Source: Pseudoduganella violacea (lineage in GTDB: Bacteria > Pseudomonadota > Gammaproteobacteria > Burkholderiales > Burkholderiaceae_D). From it: a stretch of DNA of 64,000 nucleotides. Positions 25,820 to 33,472 of the stretch are shown here, piece by piece; the first letter of the stretch is position 1, and each line of letters begins with the position of its first letter. The notes below the pieces were generated by a model. The model made no database searches. It saw only the letters and a list, made by a program, of their open reading frames with translations, and was not told the origin of the DNA. The stretch covers positions 1 to 64,000 of the forward strand of contig NZ_JACHXD010000025.1 of assembly GCF_014191875.1 (NCBI RefSeq). Direction: 5' to 3'. A program made the position numbers and the translations under genes.

Positions 25820-27740
25820 CGCCTTCTCCCGGTGTCGCCGCCGCGTCCGGCACCATGAACTGCGGCGCGATCAACAGGCCCGGCCGCTTGACGCCCTGGA
25901 TCACCCGCGTCTGGATGGCCTCGCCATCGGCCTGCAGCGCCAGCATGTCGGCATCGGCCAGGGCGCGCAATGCCTGGCGCGCATCCAAGCCCCGCGCCGC
26001 CAGTTCGGGCAAAGGAATGAACAGTCCGGCTTGCGTACGCAGGCTGGGCGCATCCGGCGCAGTGGCAATCGCCTGCAGGGCCGCTGCCACGGTCGGATTG
26101 AGGCGCAGCGGCATCTTCAAACCATGGGTTGCCTGCAGCACCAGGTCGCCACTAACGGCGTTGCGCTGACGGGGCTTGCGGGGCCGGCGCAACGTTGGCG
26201 GCGCCGCTTCGGCGGCCGCTGCCGCCCGGCTCCCATGCTCGTCCTCGGCCACCGGCCCAGGCGATATCGCGATCGCAGGCAAGCGCAACTGCGTGTCGGC
26301 CTCCTTGGCTGGCGCCCCCTTCCCCGGCCGTGCAGGCGGCGCTGGTGCGGGTGTTGGCTCGAACCGCTCGAACGGCTCGCCTGGGTCGCATGGCTCACCT
26401 AGATCACATGGCTCGCACGGTGCGTATGGTTCCGGTGGCGCGGCCGATGGGGCTGGGGCTGGGGCTGGGGCTGGGGCCGGTGACGGCGATGCGTCACCCG
26501 GCGCGCCGCGCGCGGGCTCGGCATGCGCCTGCGGGGGAGCCCTGCCGGCAAGGTGGCCATCGAGCGGCTCGGGCTGGGGCGAGAGCACCGCCAGGATGGT
26601 TCCAGCGGAGACGAAGCGGATGGCGTCCAGCGGTTCCGGCACGCCGGGCGGCCAGATCGCCAGCACCGCCCCCTGCCCTTCCCGGCTGGCGACCAGGCCG
26701 GCGGCGACTAGCATGGCCAGCATGGCATCCGGCGACTGCGGCACGCCGGGCAGACGCTCGTCGTCGAGCCGCCGGATGATATCGGCCAGGCCGTTCGGCC
26801 AGACCATGAACAGGCCATCCCTGCCGAACCACAGGCGGGAGCGGCCGATATTGGGTTGCCAGGCCTGGTGCGTGACCACCAGCTCGCGCACCACATCGAT
26901 CACATGCCGCGCCAGGTAGACGGGCGGCTTGCGCGCACCGGCGCCATCGCCCTCCGCGCGTAGATTGCGGTTGATGACCAGCACGGCCGCATGGCGCACC
27001 AGACGGTCCATCACATTGTGCTCGTGGTACATCGCGGTACCGGCAATCGAGGCCAACATCTGCGGCACGATCACCGTGTTGCCTTCCGCCAGATCCGCCA
27101 TGGTCGCTGCGGGCACAATCATGGGCAGTGCAAACAGCCCCAGCATGCGCGTTTCCGGACCGCTATTCCAGCGGACGCGCAACCGCGCGAGCTGGCGCTG
27201 TTCGAGCCAGCGTGTCAAAGGGGTCAGATAAGGCTGCCAGCACCCGTCGCCCTCGTCGTATACCGCCACCTGGCTCAAGGTACGGTGCAGTTCCGCGCAC
27301 AAGCCCGCCAGGAAGGCCGCGCGGCGCCAGCGCGGTTCCAGGCGGCGGCGGTGCGAAATGGTCAGGCGGCCCGCAAAAATCTGGGCGTCGGTTGCCTGCA
27401 AGGCAAAGAAGGCGGTCTCCAGGCCCAGGCGCGCCAGGCCGCCGGCGCCGCTGAAGTAGCTGTCGGGCGTGGCGGGCAAGGCGTTGACGAAGTACAGGTA
27501 GCCGCGAATGGGGGCCAGCAGGTCAGCGGCAAAGGTGGCGGGATCGCTGCCGTAGCAGAGTTTGATGCGGCCAATCAGATCGGCGTGTTCGGCCAGCATC
27601 GCCTCCACGGACTGCGCGGCCATGCCCACGCTGGCTGTATCCTGGGCCGGGGCCGGGTCGACTGCTGGCGCGGCAGGCACGCTGGCGGCCCCTATGCTGC
27701 GGGCGCGCGCCAGGAAGGCGGAAAATCGGTGCAAGAGCAT
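25800..27740 (-). CDS. traI: TraI_2 (MobH-type) relaxase-family protein
   Basis: About 646 aa. The N-terminal TraI_2 domain (residues 40-330) includes LPATPDSYFSGAGGLARLGLETAFFALQ and LEPRWRRAAFLAGLCAELHRTLS. The C-terminal winged-helix TraI_2_C-like domain (final 110 residues) includes FIPLPELAARGLDARQALRAL and GVKRPGLLIAPQFM. Between them is a long Pro/Ala linker with an EPCDLGEPCDPGEP repeat. MobH relaxases carry an HHH ... RHSLE motif at the SYFSGAGGLARLGLE position and an HD pair; here those histidines are absent, so nicking activity is uncertain. The start at 27740 is the first ATG; the frame upstream starts at TTG. Confidence 0.82.
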   Translation of the reverse strand: MLLHRFSAFLARARSIGAASVPAAPAVDPAPAQDTASVGMAAQSVEAMLAEHADLIGRIKLCYGSDPATFAADLLAPIRGYLYFVNALPATPDSYFSGAGGLARLGLETAFFALQATDAQIFAGRLTISHRRRLEPRWRRAAFLAGLCAELHRTLSQVAVYDEGDGCWQPYLTPLTRWLEQRQLARLRVRWNSGPETRMLGLFALPMIVPAATMADLAEGNTVIVPQMLASIAGTAMYHEHNVMDRLVRHAAVLVINRNLRAEGDGAGARKPPVYLARHVIDVVRELVVTHQAWQPNIGRSRLWFGRDGLFMVWPNGLADIIRRLDDERLPGVPQSPDAMLAMLVAAGLVASREGQGAVLAIWPPGVPEPLDAIRFVSAGTILAVLSPQPEPLDGHLAGRAPPQAHAEPARGAPGDASPSPAPAPAPAPAPSAAPPEPYAPCEPCDLGEPCDPGEPFERFEPTPAPAPPARPGKGAPAKEADTQLRLPAIAISPGPVAEDEHGSRAAAAAEAAPPTLRRPRKPRQRNAVSGDLVLQATHGLKMPLRLNPTVAAALQAIATAPDAPSLRTQAGLFIPLPELAARGLDARQALRALADADMLALQADGEAIQTRVIQGVKRPGLLIAPQFMVPDAAATPGEGDAAAPV

Positions 27741-27815
27741 GGCTGGCAGGAAGGGACATTGGGCCGGCCCAGTGTGGCGTGCCCACTTCGCCCCGTCCAA
27801 GCAAAACCGGGGACG

Positions 27816-28427
27816 CTAGGGCGTGCTTTCGTCCAAGGACGGCCAGGCGGGCCAGTCGAGGAGATCGGCGGGCGCCGCCAGGGGCAGATAGTGCGCCTGG
27901 ATCCGCGTATCGCGCCAGTAGCGCTTCAAGAGCTTGCAGAAGACGCAACCCGACTGGTCGCCGCTGCAGTCGCCCAGCGACACCAGATAGCGCGAATGGC
28001 AGATGGCGCAAGCACGCAGGGCCAATTGGGGACTACTGCAATTCCAGATCCCTTCCAGATCGCACACCAGATTAAAGGCCCGCTCGAACGAGATGCGGGG
28101 AGCGGCGGTACAGCGCTCCGCATACATGCGGTAGGCCGCCACCAAGGCTTCGCCCGGGCGGCACAGCTGTTCCGCCAACAAGGTCGCGCAGATCGCCCCG
28201 AACACGGAAGCTTCGGCCCGTTCGATCGTACTGCCCAGGTGATACCAGTCGCAGGACTCGGGCCAGCGTCCGCTGGCTGACGGCACTTCCCGGTAGAAAT
28301 AATCGCGCAGCAGGGACATGCTCAAGCCCGTGATGCGCGATACCGTGCGGATGCGGGCACCCAGCGCCACGCAGGATTTGGCCAGTTGCAGTGCCCTGAT
28401 ATGGGTATCCACGAACGCCGCGCCCAT
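27816..28427 (-). CDS. FlhC-like transcriptional activator of transfer genes
   Basis: 203 aa protein of the FlhC family. The helical N-terminus has RIRTVSRITGLSMSLLRDYF (HTH-like), and the C-terminal zinc site is intact: Cys140-x2-Cys143 and Cys161-x2-Cys164 in CAIC...CVFC. In SXT/R391 and IncA/C elements FlhDC homologues (SetCD, AcaCD) switch on the transfer genes. Here the pair sits directly before traI and traD, and no flagellar genes are near. It lies 15 bases after the FlhD-like gene, with GGGGGCGGAC before the ATG. Confidence 0.92.
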   Translation of the reverse strand: MGAAFVDTHIRALQLAKSCVALGARIRTVSRITGLSMSLLRDYFYREVPSASGRWPESCDWYHLGSTIERAEASVFGAICATLLAEQLCRPGEALVAAYRMYAERCTAAPRISFERAFNLVCDLEGIWNCSSPQLALRACAICHSRYLVSLGDCSGDQSGCVFCKLLKRYWRDTRIQAHYLPLAAPADLLDWPAWPSLDESTP

Positions 28428-28442
28428 GTCCGCCCCCGATAA

Positions 28443-28775
28443 CTAGGCAGCGGCCTGGCTGGCGGCCCGCTCTCCGGGTGGCCGGACCGGCGGCCGGGCG
28501 CCCACCGTGCACAAGGTCATGGCCAAGCCCGGCGGCGCATCCAGCAGCTCAGCCAAGTTACCGACCGGTTTGAACAGGCTTTCGTGCGGCATATTGGCCG
28601 CCAACACCTGCAGCTGGCTCACGCTCATGCTGGCTAAGCGGGCGGCGCATGTCCGGTCCAAGTGGAACTTATAAGCCGCCGCGGCGCGGTCGCTCTTTAA
28701 GCAGGCCTGGATGGTCAGCAGGAAATTCAGGTTGAGGTACTGCACTTCGGTCAATGCAATGGCATGGTCCATCAT
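28443..28775 (-). CDS. FlhD-like partner of the transfer activator
   Basis: 110 aa, same length class as FlhD. The characteristic core is visible: VQYLNLNFLLTIQACLKSDRAAAAYKFHLD, then ARLASMSVSQLQVLAANMPHESLFKP. The C-terminal 30 residues are low-complexity Pro/Ala/Arg. GGAGGTGTC precedes ATG at 28775. FlhD alone does not bind DNA well; it acts as a heterocomplex with the FlhC-like product encoded next. It is the first gene of the flhD-flhC-traI-traD-DUF4400 unit, so the activator and the relaxosome genes share a promoter. Confidence 0.88.
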   Translation of the reverse strand: MMDHAIALTEVQYLNLNFLLTIQACLKSDRAAAAYKFHLDRTCAARLASMSVSQLQVLAANMPHESLFKPVGNLAELLDAPPGLAMTLCTVGARPPVRPPGERAASQAAA

Positions 28776-28908
28776 GACACCTCCGTTGTGCCCCGTTGTG
28801 GCGGGGCGTGGTCATTGCCCAGGTAGCGATTGGCGGTGCAACATGGCACCCTGCCCTGCTGTTGCCTGCCAGGTGATGCCGGCCTCGCAGCACACCATCA
28901 CAAGTCAG

Positions 28909-28935
28909 GCTATACCCCGTTGCCAGACCGGTCAA
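28909..28935 (-). promoter_or_regulatory. candidate promoter of the flhD-flhC-traI operon
   Basis: On the minus strand TTGACC (28935-28930), a 15-base spacer, and TATAGC (28914-28909). The spacer is short by two bases, typical of activator-dependent promoters. An AGCA-N2-TGCT palindrome (28937-28946) abuts its -35 element, where a bound repressor would exclude polymerase. Confidence 0.45.
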
Positions 28936-28936
28936 T

Positions 28937-29056
28937 AGCAAGTGCTGTTCGTGTGCACTGCAAAACGATATCCCTCTTGACTCCGATTCGCTTTCGAGTA
29001 GATGCTAGCGTTATGTAGCATTTTGAAATCATCCGATACAACAAATAGCAACTGCT
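28937..29056. promoter_or_regulatory. repeated palindromic operators in the ICE switch region
   Basis: Three inverted repeats lie between the FlhD-like gene and the S24-type repressor: AGCA-AG-TGCT at 28937-28946, ATGCTA-N8-TAGCAT at 29002-29021, and AGCA-AC-TGCT at 29047-29056. The first and third share the longer consensus ATAGCAASTGCT. Repeated dyads between a repressor gene and a divergent activator operon are the expected layout of an immunity/switch region. Confidence 0.6.
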
Positions 29057-29097
29057 CAAAACTCCCCAAACCTGCATCCCACCATAGCGACTGCCCC

Positions 29098-29793
29098 ATG
29101 GAGACGAACCTGTGCAGCACACCGCTTTCCCGTCAGCAGGCTCAGCAACTCGATCTTCACCTCATTCCCGGCCTATGCAACCGGCTGATCGCGGAGATGG
29201 CAATGCGCAACATCTCGCCCCATCAGTACATTCCCTTTCTCAGCGAACTGACCGGCCGGGCACCGCAGACCGTGGCGCGCTGGATCGATCCCGACCACCC
29301 GGGCATGCCCGACCTGTCGTCACTGGCCGTGCTGTCCATCCAGTTCGGCACCGATGTCGGCTGGCTGCTTGGGCTGGCGCGCGAACGCGCGCCCCTGGTA
29401 CAAAGCCAGCTGCCGCCGGCACTCCTGTCGCAGGTCTGTCCTGACAGCCCCGCTTGCGCCAGTTGGCTGCCCCCGTTACTGGCACACGCCCAGGCGCACG
29501 CGCGGCATCCGGTGGCCATCATGCGCGGCAAAGACATGGCGCCCTTGATTGCGGACGGCGCCCCCTTTTTTTACGACGACACCGTTCGCCAGGTCGAGGG
29601 CAACGGCGTCTATCTGCTGCGGCACCAGGACAAACTGCTGGTGCGCCATATCGCTATCCAGGTCGGCAGCGGCTTGCTGCTGCGCTGCGAGAACGCCCAT
29701 TACGGCGCGACGCTGATCCGCGACAGGAGCCGGCAGCGCAGCCTGGAGATACTCGGCAAGGTGGTGCTGGCGATCAATGCCTGTCCGCTCTAG
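29098..29793 (+). CDS. XRE/S24-type repressor without cleavage dyad
   Basis: 231 aa repressor-like protein. The N-terminal HTH region (residues 25-95) has SPHQYIPFLSELTGRAPQTVARWI and a VGWLLG tail. The C-terminal S24 (LexA/CI) fold starts near residue 138 with MRGKDMAPLIADGAPFFYDD and ends with LLLRCENAHYGATLIRDR. The catalytic serine of GDSM is Asp146 and the lysine is Arg183, so self-cleavage should not occur. It diverges from the flhD-like operon, as SetR does from the regulatory genes of SXT. The start at 29098 has only a weak ribosome site; earlier in-frame ATGs fall on operators. Confidence 0.82.
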   Translation: METNLCSTPLSRQQAQQLDLHLIPGLCNRLIAEMAMRNISPHQYIPFLSELTGRAPQTVARWIDPDHPGMPDLSSLAVLSIQFGTDVGWLLGLARERAPLVQSQLPPALLSQVCPDSPACASWLPPLLAHAQAHARHPVAIMRGKDMAPLIADGAPFFYDDTVRQVEGNGVYLLRHQDKLLVRHIAIQVGSGLLLRCENAHYGATLIRDRSRQRSLEILGKVVLAINACPL

Positions 29794-29817
29794 GCGCTGA
29801 CGCGCCGCCAACAGCCA

Positions 29818-29869
29818 ACGACAAACCGGCTGCCCGGTGGCGATGCCACCGAGCCGCGCAGTTTGTCGT
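29818..29869. terminator. nested bidirectional hairpin, repressor / DUF932
   Basis: Nested inverted repeat: ACGACAAAC / GTTTGTCGT (9 bp) enclosing CGGCT / AGCCG and CGGTGGC-GAT-GCCACCG (7 bp, 3-base loop). It lies between the converging ends of the repressor gene and the DUF932 gene. Very stable; no long T-run. Confidence 0.7.
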
Positions 29870-29890
29870 CCGCCTGCAGCACGCCGGGGC

Positions 29891-30958
29891 TTACGCCGCC
29901 TCGGCCAGTTGCTGCCATTCCCCCTGGCTCAAGGCCAGGAGCTTACCGCCGATCTCCTCGAATTCCGTGGCGCGATCGTAGTCGTCCACTTCCTGCGAGT
30001 AACCGGTGACGGCGTTGACCAGGCCGTAGCCGGTCAGGTCGCGCTCTTCGATCAGGTGGCGCAGCACACCGGCGCACTCTGCCTCGTTCAATGCATACCG
30101 GTTGGCCAGCACCTCCACCACCTTGACCGGGTTGCCCCGCAGTGGGATGCCCATGGTCTTGCGCATCTTCTCCGAGAGCAGTTCGAAGGTCGTCTCCGAC
30201 ACCGCCGCCTGCACCATATCGCGCACCTTCAGGAACACCGCCTTGTCGTCGGCCTCCAGGGTATCGTCCTTGAAGACCAGCACGGCATCGTCATCGGCCA
30301 CCAGCGCGCGCCCCGCATGGTTCTTGCGCATGCTACGGTCGCAGACGATCAGGCCATTGCTGCACACGAGCCGGTACAGCAGCGGCTCCACGCGCAGGGT
30401 GCCGCATCCGACCTCCGAATTACTGACAATAACACCGGCCTGCAACACATCGCCCGGCGCCACCTCGCACGTCGTCTTGGCGCTGACCACCTTCAGGTAC
30501 AGCTTCGCTTCGGTCAGTTCGACCGATTCGAACCTGGCGCCAGGCAATTGCTGCAGGATCGGCAGCACGCTTTTGGCCAGCTCGAAGTTGTCCAGGCGGC
30601 GGTAACGTGTGGACAAGAACGCACGTGCCCGGCCATCCAGGGTGCGCAGCAGGTAGCTGTCCGGGGCATTGAGCTTGAGCCAGCCATTGATGTTCTGGTC
30701 CAGCAGCTCCGGATAGTCGGCGCGCATGCGCTTGAAGTACGACAGCGGAATATCGAGCCGTTTGGCCAACTGGCCGCAGGCCAGGTCGTTGAGCGGGTAG
30801 CGCACCGCGCCACCGGCCTCGTCAACCACCACATGGCACTGGCCAGAGGCATGAGTCACGCTGTGCATCCGTTTTGCCGGCACCACCAGGTCTTTCTTTG
30901 CAGCGGCTTGGCGTTCCAGTTCGGTCGCCAAGTAAGTCAGGGAACGTCCGGTTTTCAT
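29891..30958 (-). CDS. DUF932 protein
   Basis: 355 aa protein of the DUF932 (phage/plasmid-like, LGT-type) family, common on conjugative plasmids and ICEs and of unproven function. Family segments include HSVTHASGQCHVVVDE, YPLNDLACGQLAKRLDIPLSYFKRM, AFLSTRYRRLDNFELAKSVLPIL, GVIVSNSEVGCGTLRVEPLLYRLVCSNGLI and a C-terminal region with NPVKVVEVLANRY. The start at 30958 is preferred over 30973 because GGGAGAAACCACG lies before it. It is probably part of the maintenance operon transcribed from 33021 to the left. Confidence 0.87.
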   Translation of the reverse strand: MKTGRSLTYLATELERQAAAKKDLVVPAKRMHSVTHASGQCHVVVDEAGGAVRYPLNDLACGQLAKRLDIPLSYFKRMRADYPELLDQNINGWLKLNAPDSYLLRTLDGRARAFLSTRYRRLDNFELAKSVLPILQQLPGARFESVELTEAKLYLKVVSAKTTCEVAPGDVLQAGVIVSNSEVGCGTLRVEPLLYRLVCSNGLIVCDRSMRKNHAGRALVADDDAVLVFKDDTLEADDKAVFLKVRDMVQAAVSETTFELLSEKMRKTMGIPLRGNPVKVVEVLANRYALNEAECAGVLRHLIEERDLTGYGLVNAVTGYSQEVDDYDRATEFEEIGGKLLALSQGEWQQLAEAA

Positions 30959-31102
30959 CGTGGTTTCTCCCATCAGATTGCGAATGCCCCTCCCCTGCCG
31001 GGGACGAGCCCCGCGGGGTCAATCATCTGCGCCGGCCTCTCGGTGGCGCCTGTGTGCCCATGCACACCCTGCTCTGGCAGAGCTGCCAGTGTTACACCGT
31101 CC

Positions 31103-32107
31103 TCACGCCGCCTGCATCACTGGCGCCGCATGTTGGGTCAGCACATCGGCCCAGTCAGCGCCACCGGCACGGGGAATGAAGACTTCGGCGCGCCGGTTGA
31201 TGCTGCGCTGCCGCTCCTTCATGAAACTGCGTGCCAGGCCATACGCGGCGGCCTGGCCGTCAAACATCGCGTCGGCATCGTTGTCGCCGTAAATGCGCAA
31301 GTGCCGCACCTGCTCCGGTATCCACAGCCGCTCCAGATTGCCGGCGCAGATGCCGATCCACACCGGTTGGCCGGTGCGCTTGAAAATGGCCAGACCGGTT
31401 TCGATGCCTTCACACACCGCCAGCTCCTCGCCGGCCGGTGCCAGGCGGATCGCGCCGCCCTGCATGCCGTCGCCCAGCAGCTTCTTGGCGTTGCGCCCTT
31501 GTACCTTGGCCCCCTGTTCCAGATAGGTCCGGTGCAGGGACACTGTGGCGCCGTGACGGTCTTGCACACGGGCCACCATGGCGGCGTAACGGCCGACCAG
31601 GACCGGTTTGCCGTTGGCCGCGTCTCTCTCGTAATACGCCAGCGACGGGTGGCAGCGCAACGCCTGCGGATAGCAGGCCATTCCCAGGCCGCGGCCGCAC
31701 AGGTAGCGATCAACATGGTCGCCAGCCGCAACGGGCTGGCTTTCGGCCAGGAGGCGACGCAGCATGCGCGCCGTCTCCCGCGCCGGCGGCGGGATCGGCG
31801 CGGCAAGCTGCACCATCCCCAGCCACACCTCGACATGCCGCAAGGCTGTCGTGGCGTTCCAGCCGAAGTAGCCCATCAGCAGCTTGAAGCCGCCACCGGC
31901 CCCGCAGGCGCGGCAGACATAATTGCCGTCACCATATTTGTCGGTGTATTGAAAACGGTCGGTGCCACCGCAGCCTGCCAGTGGGCAGGGTTGGTTGCGC
32001 CGGTTCAGCACCGTCTCCGCCACGCCCAGCGCCTGCAGCAAGCCCGTCCAGCGGCCCGTCGCCTGCTCCCGTGCGCGCTCGAAGCGTGCCCGCAGTTGTT
32101 CATTCAT
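31103..32107 (-). CDS. P4-type DNA primase (zinc-binding + Toprim)
   Basis: 334 aa primase. An N-terminal zinc-binding domain with Cys41, Cys46, Cys65 and Cys68 (CPLAGCGGTDRFQYTD ... YVCRACGAGGG) is the P4-alpha/DnaG-like type. The C-terminal Toprim_3 domain contains LAVCEGIETGLAIF (conserved glutamate) and LRIYGDNDAD (DxD). No helicase domain, so it is a stand-alone primase, likely to prime the transferred strand in the recipient or support ICE replication. It lies 27 bases downstream of a small hypothetical gene and belongs to the same leftward unit. Confidence 0.92.
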   Translation of the reverse strand: MNEQLRARFERAREQATGRWTGLLQALGVAETVLNRRNQPCPLAGCGGTDRFQYTDKYGDGNYVCRACGAGGGFKLLMGYFGWNATTALRHVEVWLGMVQLAAPIPPPARETARMLRRLLAESQPVAAGDHVDRYLCGRGLGMACYPQALRCHPSLAYYERDAANGKPVLVGRYAAMVARVQDRHGATVSLHRTYLEQGAKVQGRNAKKLLGDGMQGGAIRLAPAGEELAVCEGIETGLAIFKRTGQPVWIGICAGNLERLWIPEQVRHLRIYGDNDADAMFDGQAAAYGLARSFMKERQRSINRRAEVFIPRAGGADWADVLTQHAAPVMQAA

Positions 32108-32134
32108 GGCATGCCTCCTGCCCGTACACCGGCC

Positions 32135-32443
32135 TTATTCGGCCAGGCGCCGCGTGAATAGCATGCCCGAGCGCAGTACGTAACCGAGCATGGCCAACGG
32201 CAGCAACCGGCGCGGCAGATAGAACCGCTTGATCGGGTCGCCCCGGTTCAGGTTGCCAATCAGGTAGCCATCCCACTCGAGTGCAATGGTGACTTGCCGC
32301 TCCTGGCTGCGCAGGTGGAACTTGCGGCCGGGACCACCGGTTAACAACTCACTTTCCTTGATGAGGTAATCGAGCTCATCCTGATTCTGCACCTGCTGGT
32401 AGCACCGGCTGGGGCGCAGCGCCAATTTTTTCCTATCACACAT
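32135..32443 (-). CDS. hypothetical protein before the primase
   Basis: 102 aa basic protein (MCDRKKLALRPSRCYQQVQNQ...). A middle beta-rich part (KFHLRSQERQVTIALEWDGYLIGNLNRGDPIKRFYLPRRLLPLAML) is followed by a short C-terminus. No domain recognised. AGGGAGCATC before ATG at 32443 selects this start over 32488. Close spacing to the primase suggests a function in DNA processing or maintenance, by context only. Confidence 0.68.
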   Translation of the reverse strand: MCDRKKLALRPSRCYQQVQNQDELDYLIKESELLTGGPGRKFHLRSQERQVTIALEWDGYLIGNLNRGDPIKRFYLPRRLLPLAMLGYVLRSGMLFTRRLAE

Positions 32444-32508
32444 GATGCTCCCTTCCATGAAATGCGCTTGCACGCGGTGCCCTGTCACACGGCCACCATC
32501 GCAAGCAG

Positions 32509-33021
32509 TCAGGAAAACAAGTCCTGGCGCGGGTCGTGGCGCCGGATTTGCTCGTTAAGCCATTGGGGATTTCTCGCCAGGCAATCGGCAACCCACGCCG
32601 GGTTGGCCATGACCTCCTGGCGTACCCATTCCGGGTACTGCCTGATGCTCGCTTCGATCCAGCCGCGCAACTGCCCACCGATCCAGTCGCGGATTTCCTG
32701 TGGGTCGAGCGCGCCCAGAAAGGGCAAACGCGAGAATGGACTGCACGACACCACGCGCAGGCAATTAACAAAAGAAAAAGGGCGGGTATCGCGCTCGGGA
32801 TCGGTAAAGATCCAGCGCACCAGCTCCAGCTTATCGGCCAGCGGCGTGTTTTCGTTGCTGAGCAGCCTGACCTTCTGCAGGAGCCACCAATGCAGGTGGA
32901 CCACCTCTTCCTCGGTGAACTCGACGGCCTCATCGTCGTCGAACAGTTCGGTCAGGATATCTTCTGCGCGGACGCATGGCATACCGCCACGGCGCGCAGC
33001 ACCCGATAGGTACTGCCTCAT
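32509..33021 (-). CDS. hypothetical protein, first gene of maintenance operon
   Basis: 170 aa soluble protein, acidic in the first half (AEDILTELFDDDEAVEFTEEEVVHLHWWLLQ) with a tryptophan-rich second half (IRDWIGGQLRGWIEASIRQYPEWVRQEVMANPAWVADCLARNPQWLNEQIRRH). No known domain. GGGAGGCAATC precedes the ATG at 33021, so the frame upstream to 33063 is not needed. A long inverted repeat lies 30-66 bases upstream of the start. Tentatively a plasmid/ICE maintenance protein. Confidence 0.68.
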   Translation of the reverse strand: MRQYLSGAARRGGMPCVRAEDILTELFDDDEAVEFTEEEVVHLHWWLLQKVRLLSNENTPLADKLELVRWIFTDPERDTRPFSFVNCLRVVSCSPFSRLPFLGALDPQEIRDWIGGQLRGWIEASIRQYPEWVRQEVMANPAWVADCLARNPQWLNEQIRRHDPRQDLFS

Positions 33022-33050
33022 GATTGCCTCCCTGGGTAGAACAGACGAGA

Positions 33051-33087
33051 CAATCACCCACATGGGATGCTTGTCCCATGGGGATTG
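33051..33087. promoter_or_regulatory. long inverted repeat upstream of the maintenance operon
   Basis: CATGGGA-N6-TCCCATG (33061-33080, perfect) extended outward by CAATC (33051-33055) and GATTG (33083-33087). It lies 30-66 bases before the start of the leftward operon and points to an operator; an RNA hairpin in the leader is the alternative. Confidence 0.5.
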
Positions 33088-33472
33088 AAGAGGTGCCGGA
33101 CGTGTTACCGGCGGCTGTGAGGCTGGCTTGACTACACGGCCGATGCCGTTTTGACGGGCTGCCAGCTACCGTCAGGAAACCATGCCGCCGCACCGGTTGA
33201 TCAGGCGGGCGGAGCTGCTACGCAGTATTGTAGGCGGCGAGATGGGCACCGCCAGTCCCCGTACGACGAAAAGCCATACCACCCACTTGGCCCTCCATGG
33301 CAAGCGCCAGCGCATATCACCTTGCCGACGTGATGATCGATCGGGCGCGGCAGCGCAACAGCAGTTGGCTCCTGGACTGGAATGACAGCGCATCGCGCCC
33401 TGCTTTTGGCTTGTCATGGCATGGCGCCTGCAAGAGCATGGGGCTTGCCGCGTCTTTTCGAGGAGCCTCGCC
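33088..33472. other. divergent intergenic region, candidate oriT location
   Basis: About 385 bp without a credible gene between the leftward maintenance operon and the rightward DUF1845 gene. It must contain at least the DUF1845 promoter. Non-coding gaps of this size in conjugative elements often hold oriT, but I see no nic-site motif I can name, so this is only a candidate. Confidence 0.3.

Noticed and set aside
26290-26490. possible tandem DNA repeat within traI (EPCDLGEPCDPGEP and the poly Pro-Ala run)
   Set aside because: It encodes an in-frame flexible linker of the TraI protein and does not form a separate repeat element.
29837-32161. 774-codon plus-strand open frame opposite the DUF932 and primase genes
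   Set aside because: It spans two well supported minus-strand genes and their spacer and has the repetitive composition of an antisense frame.
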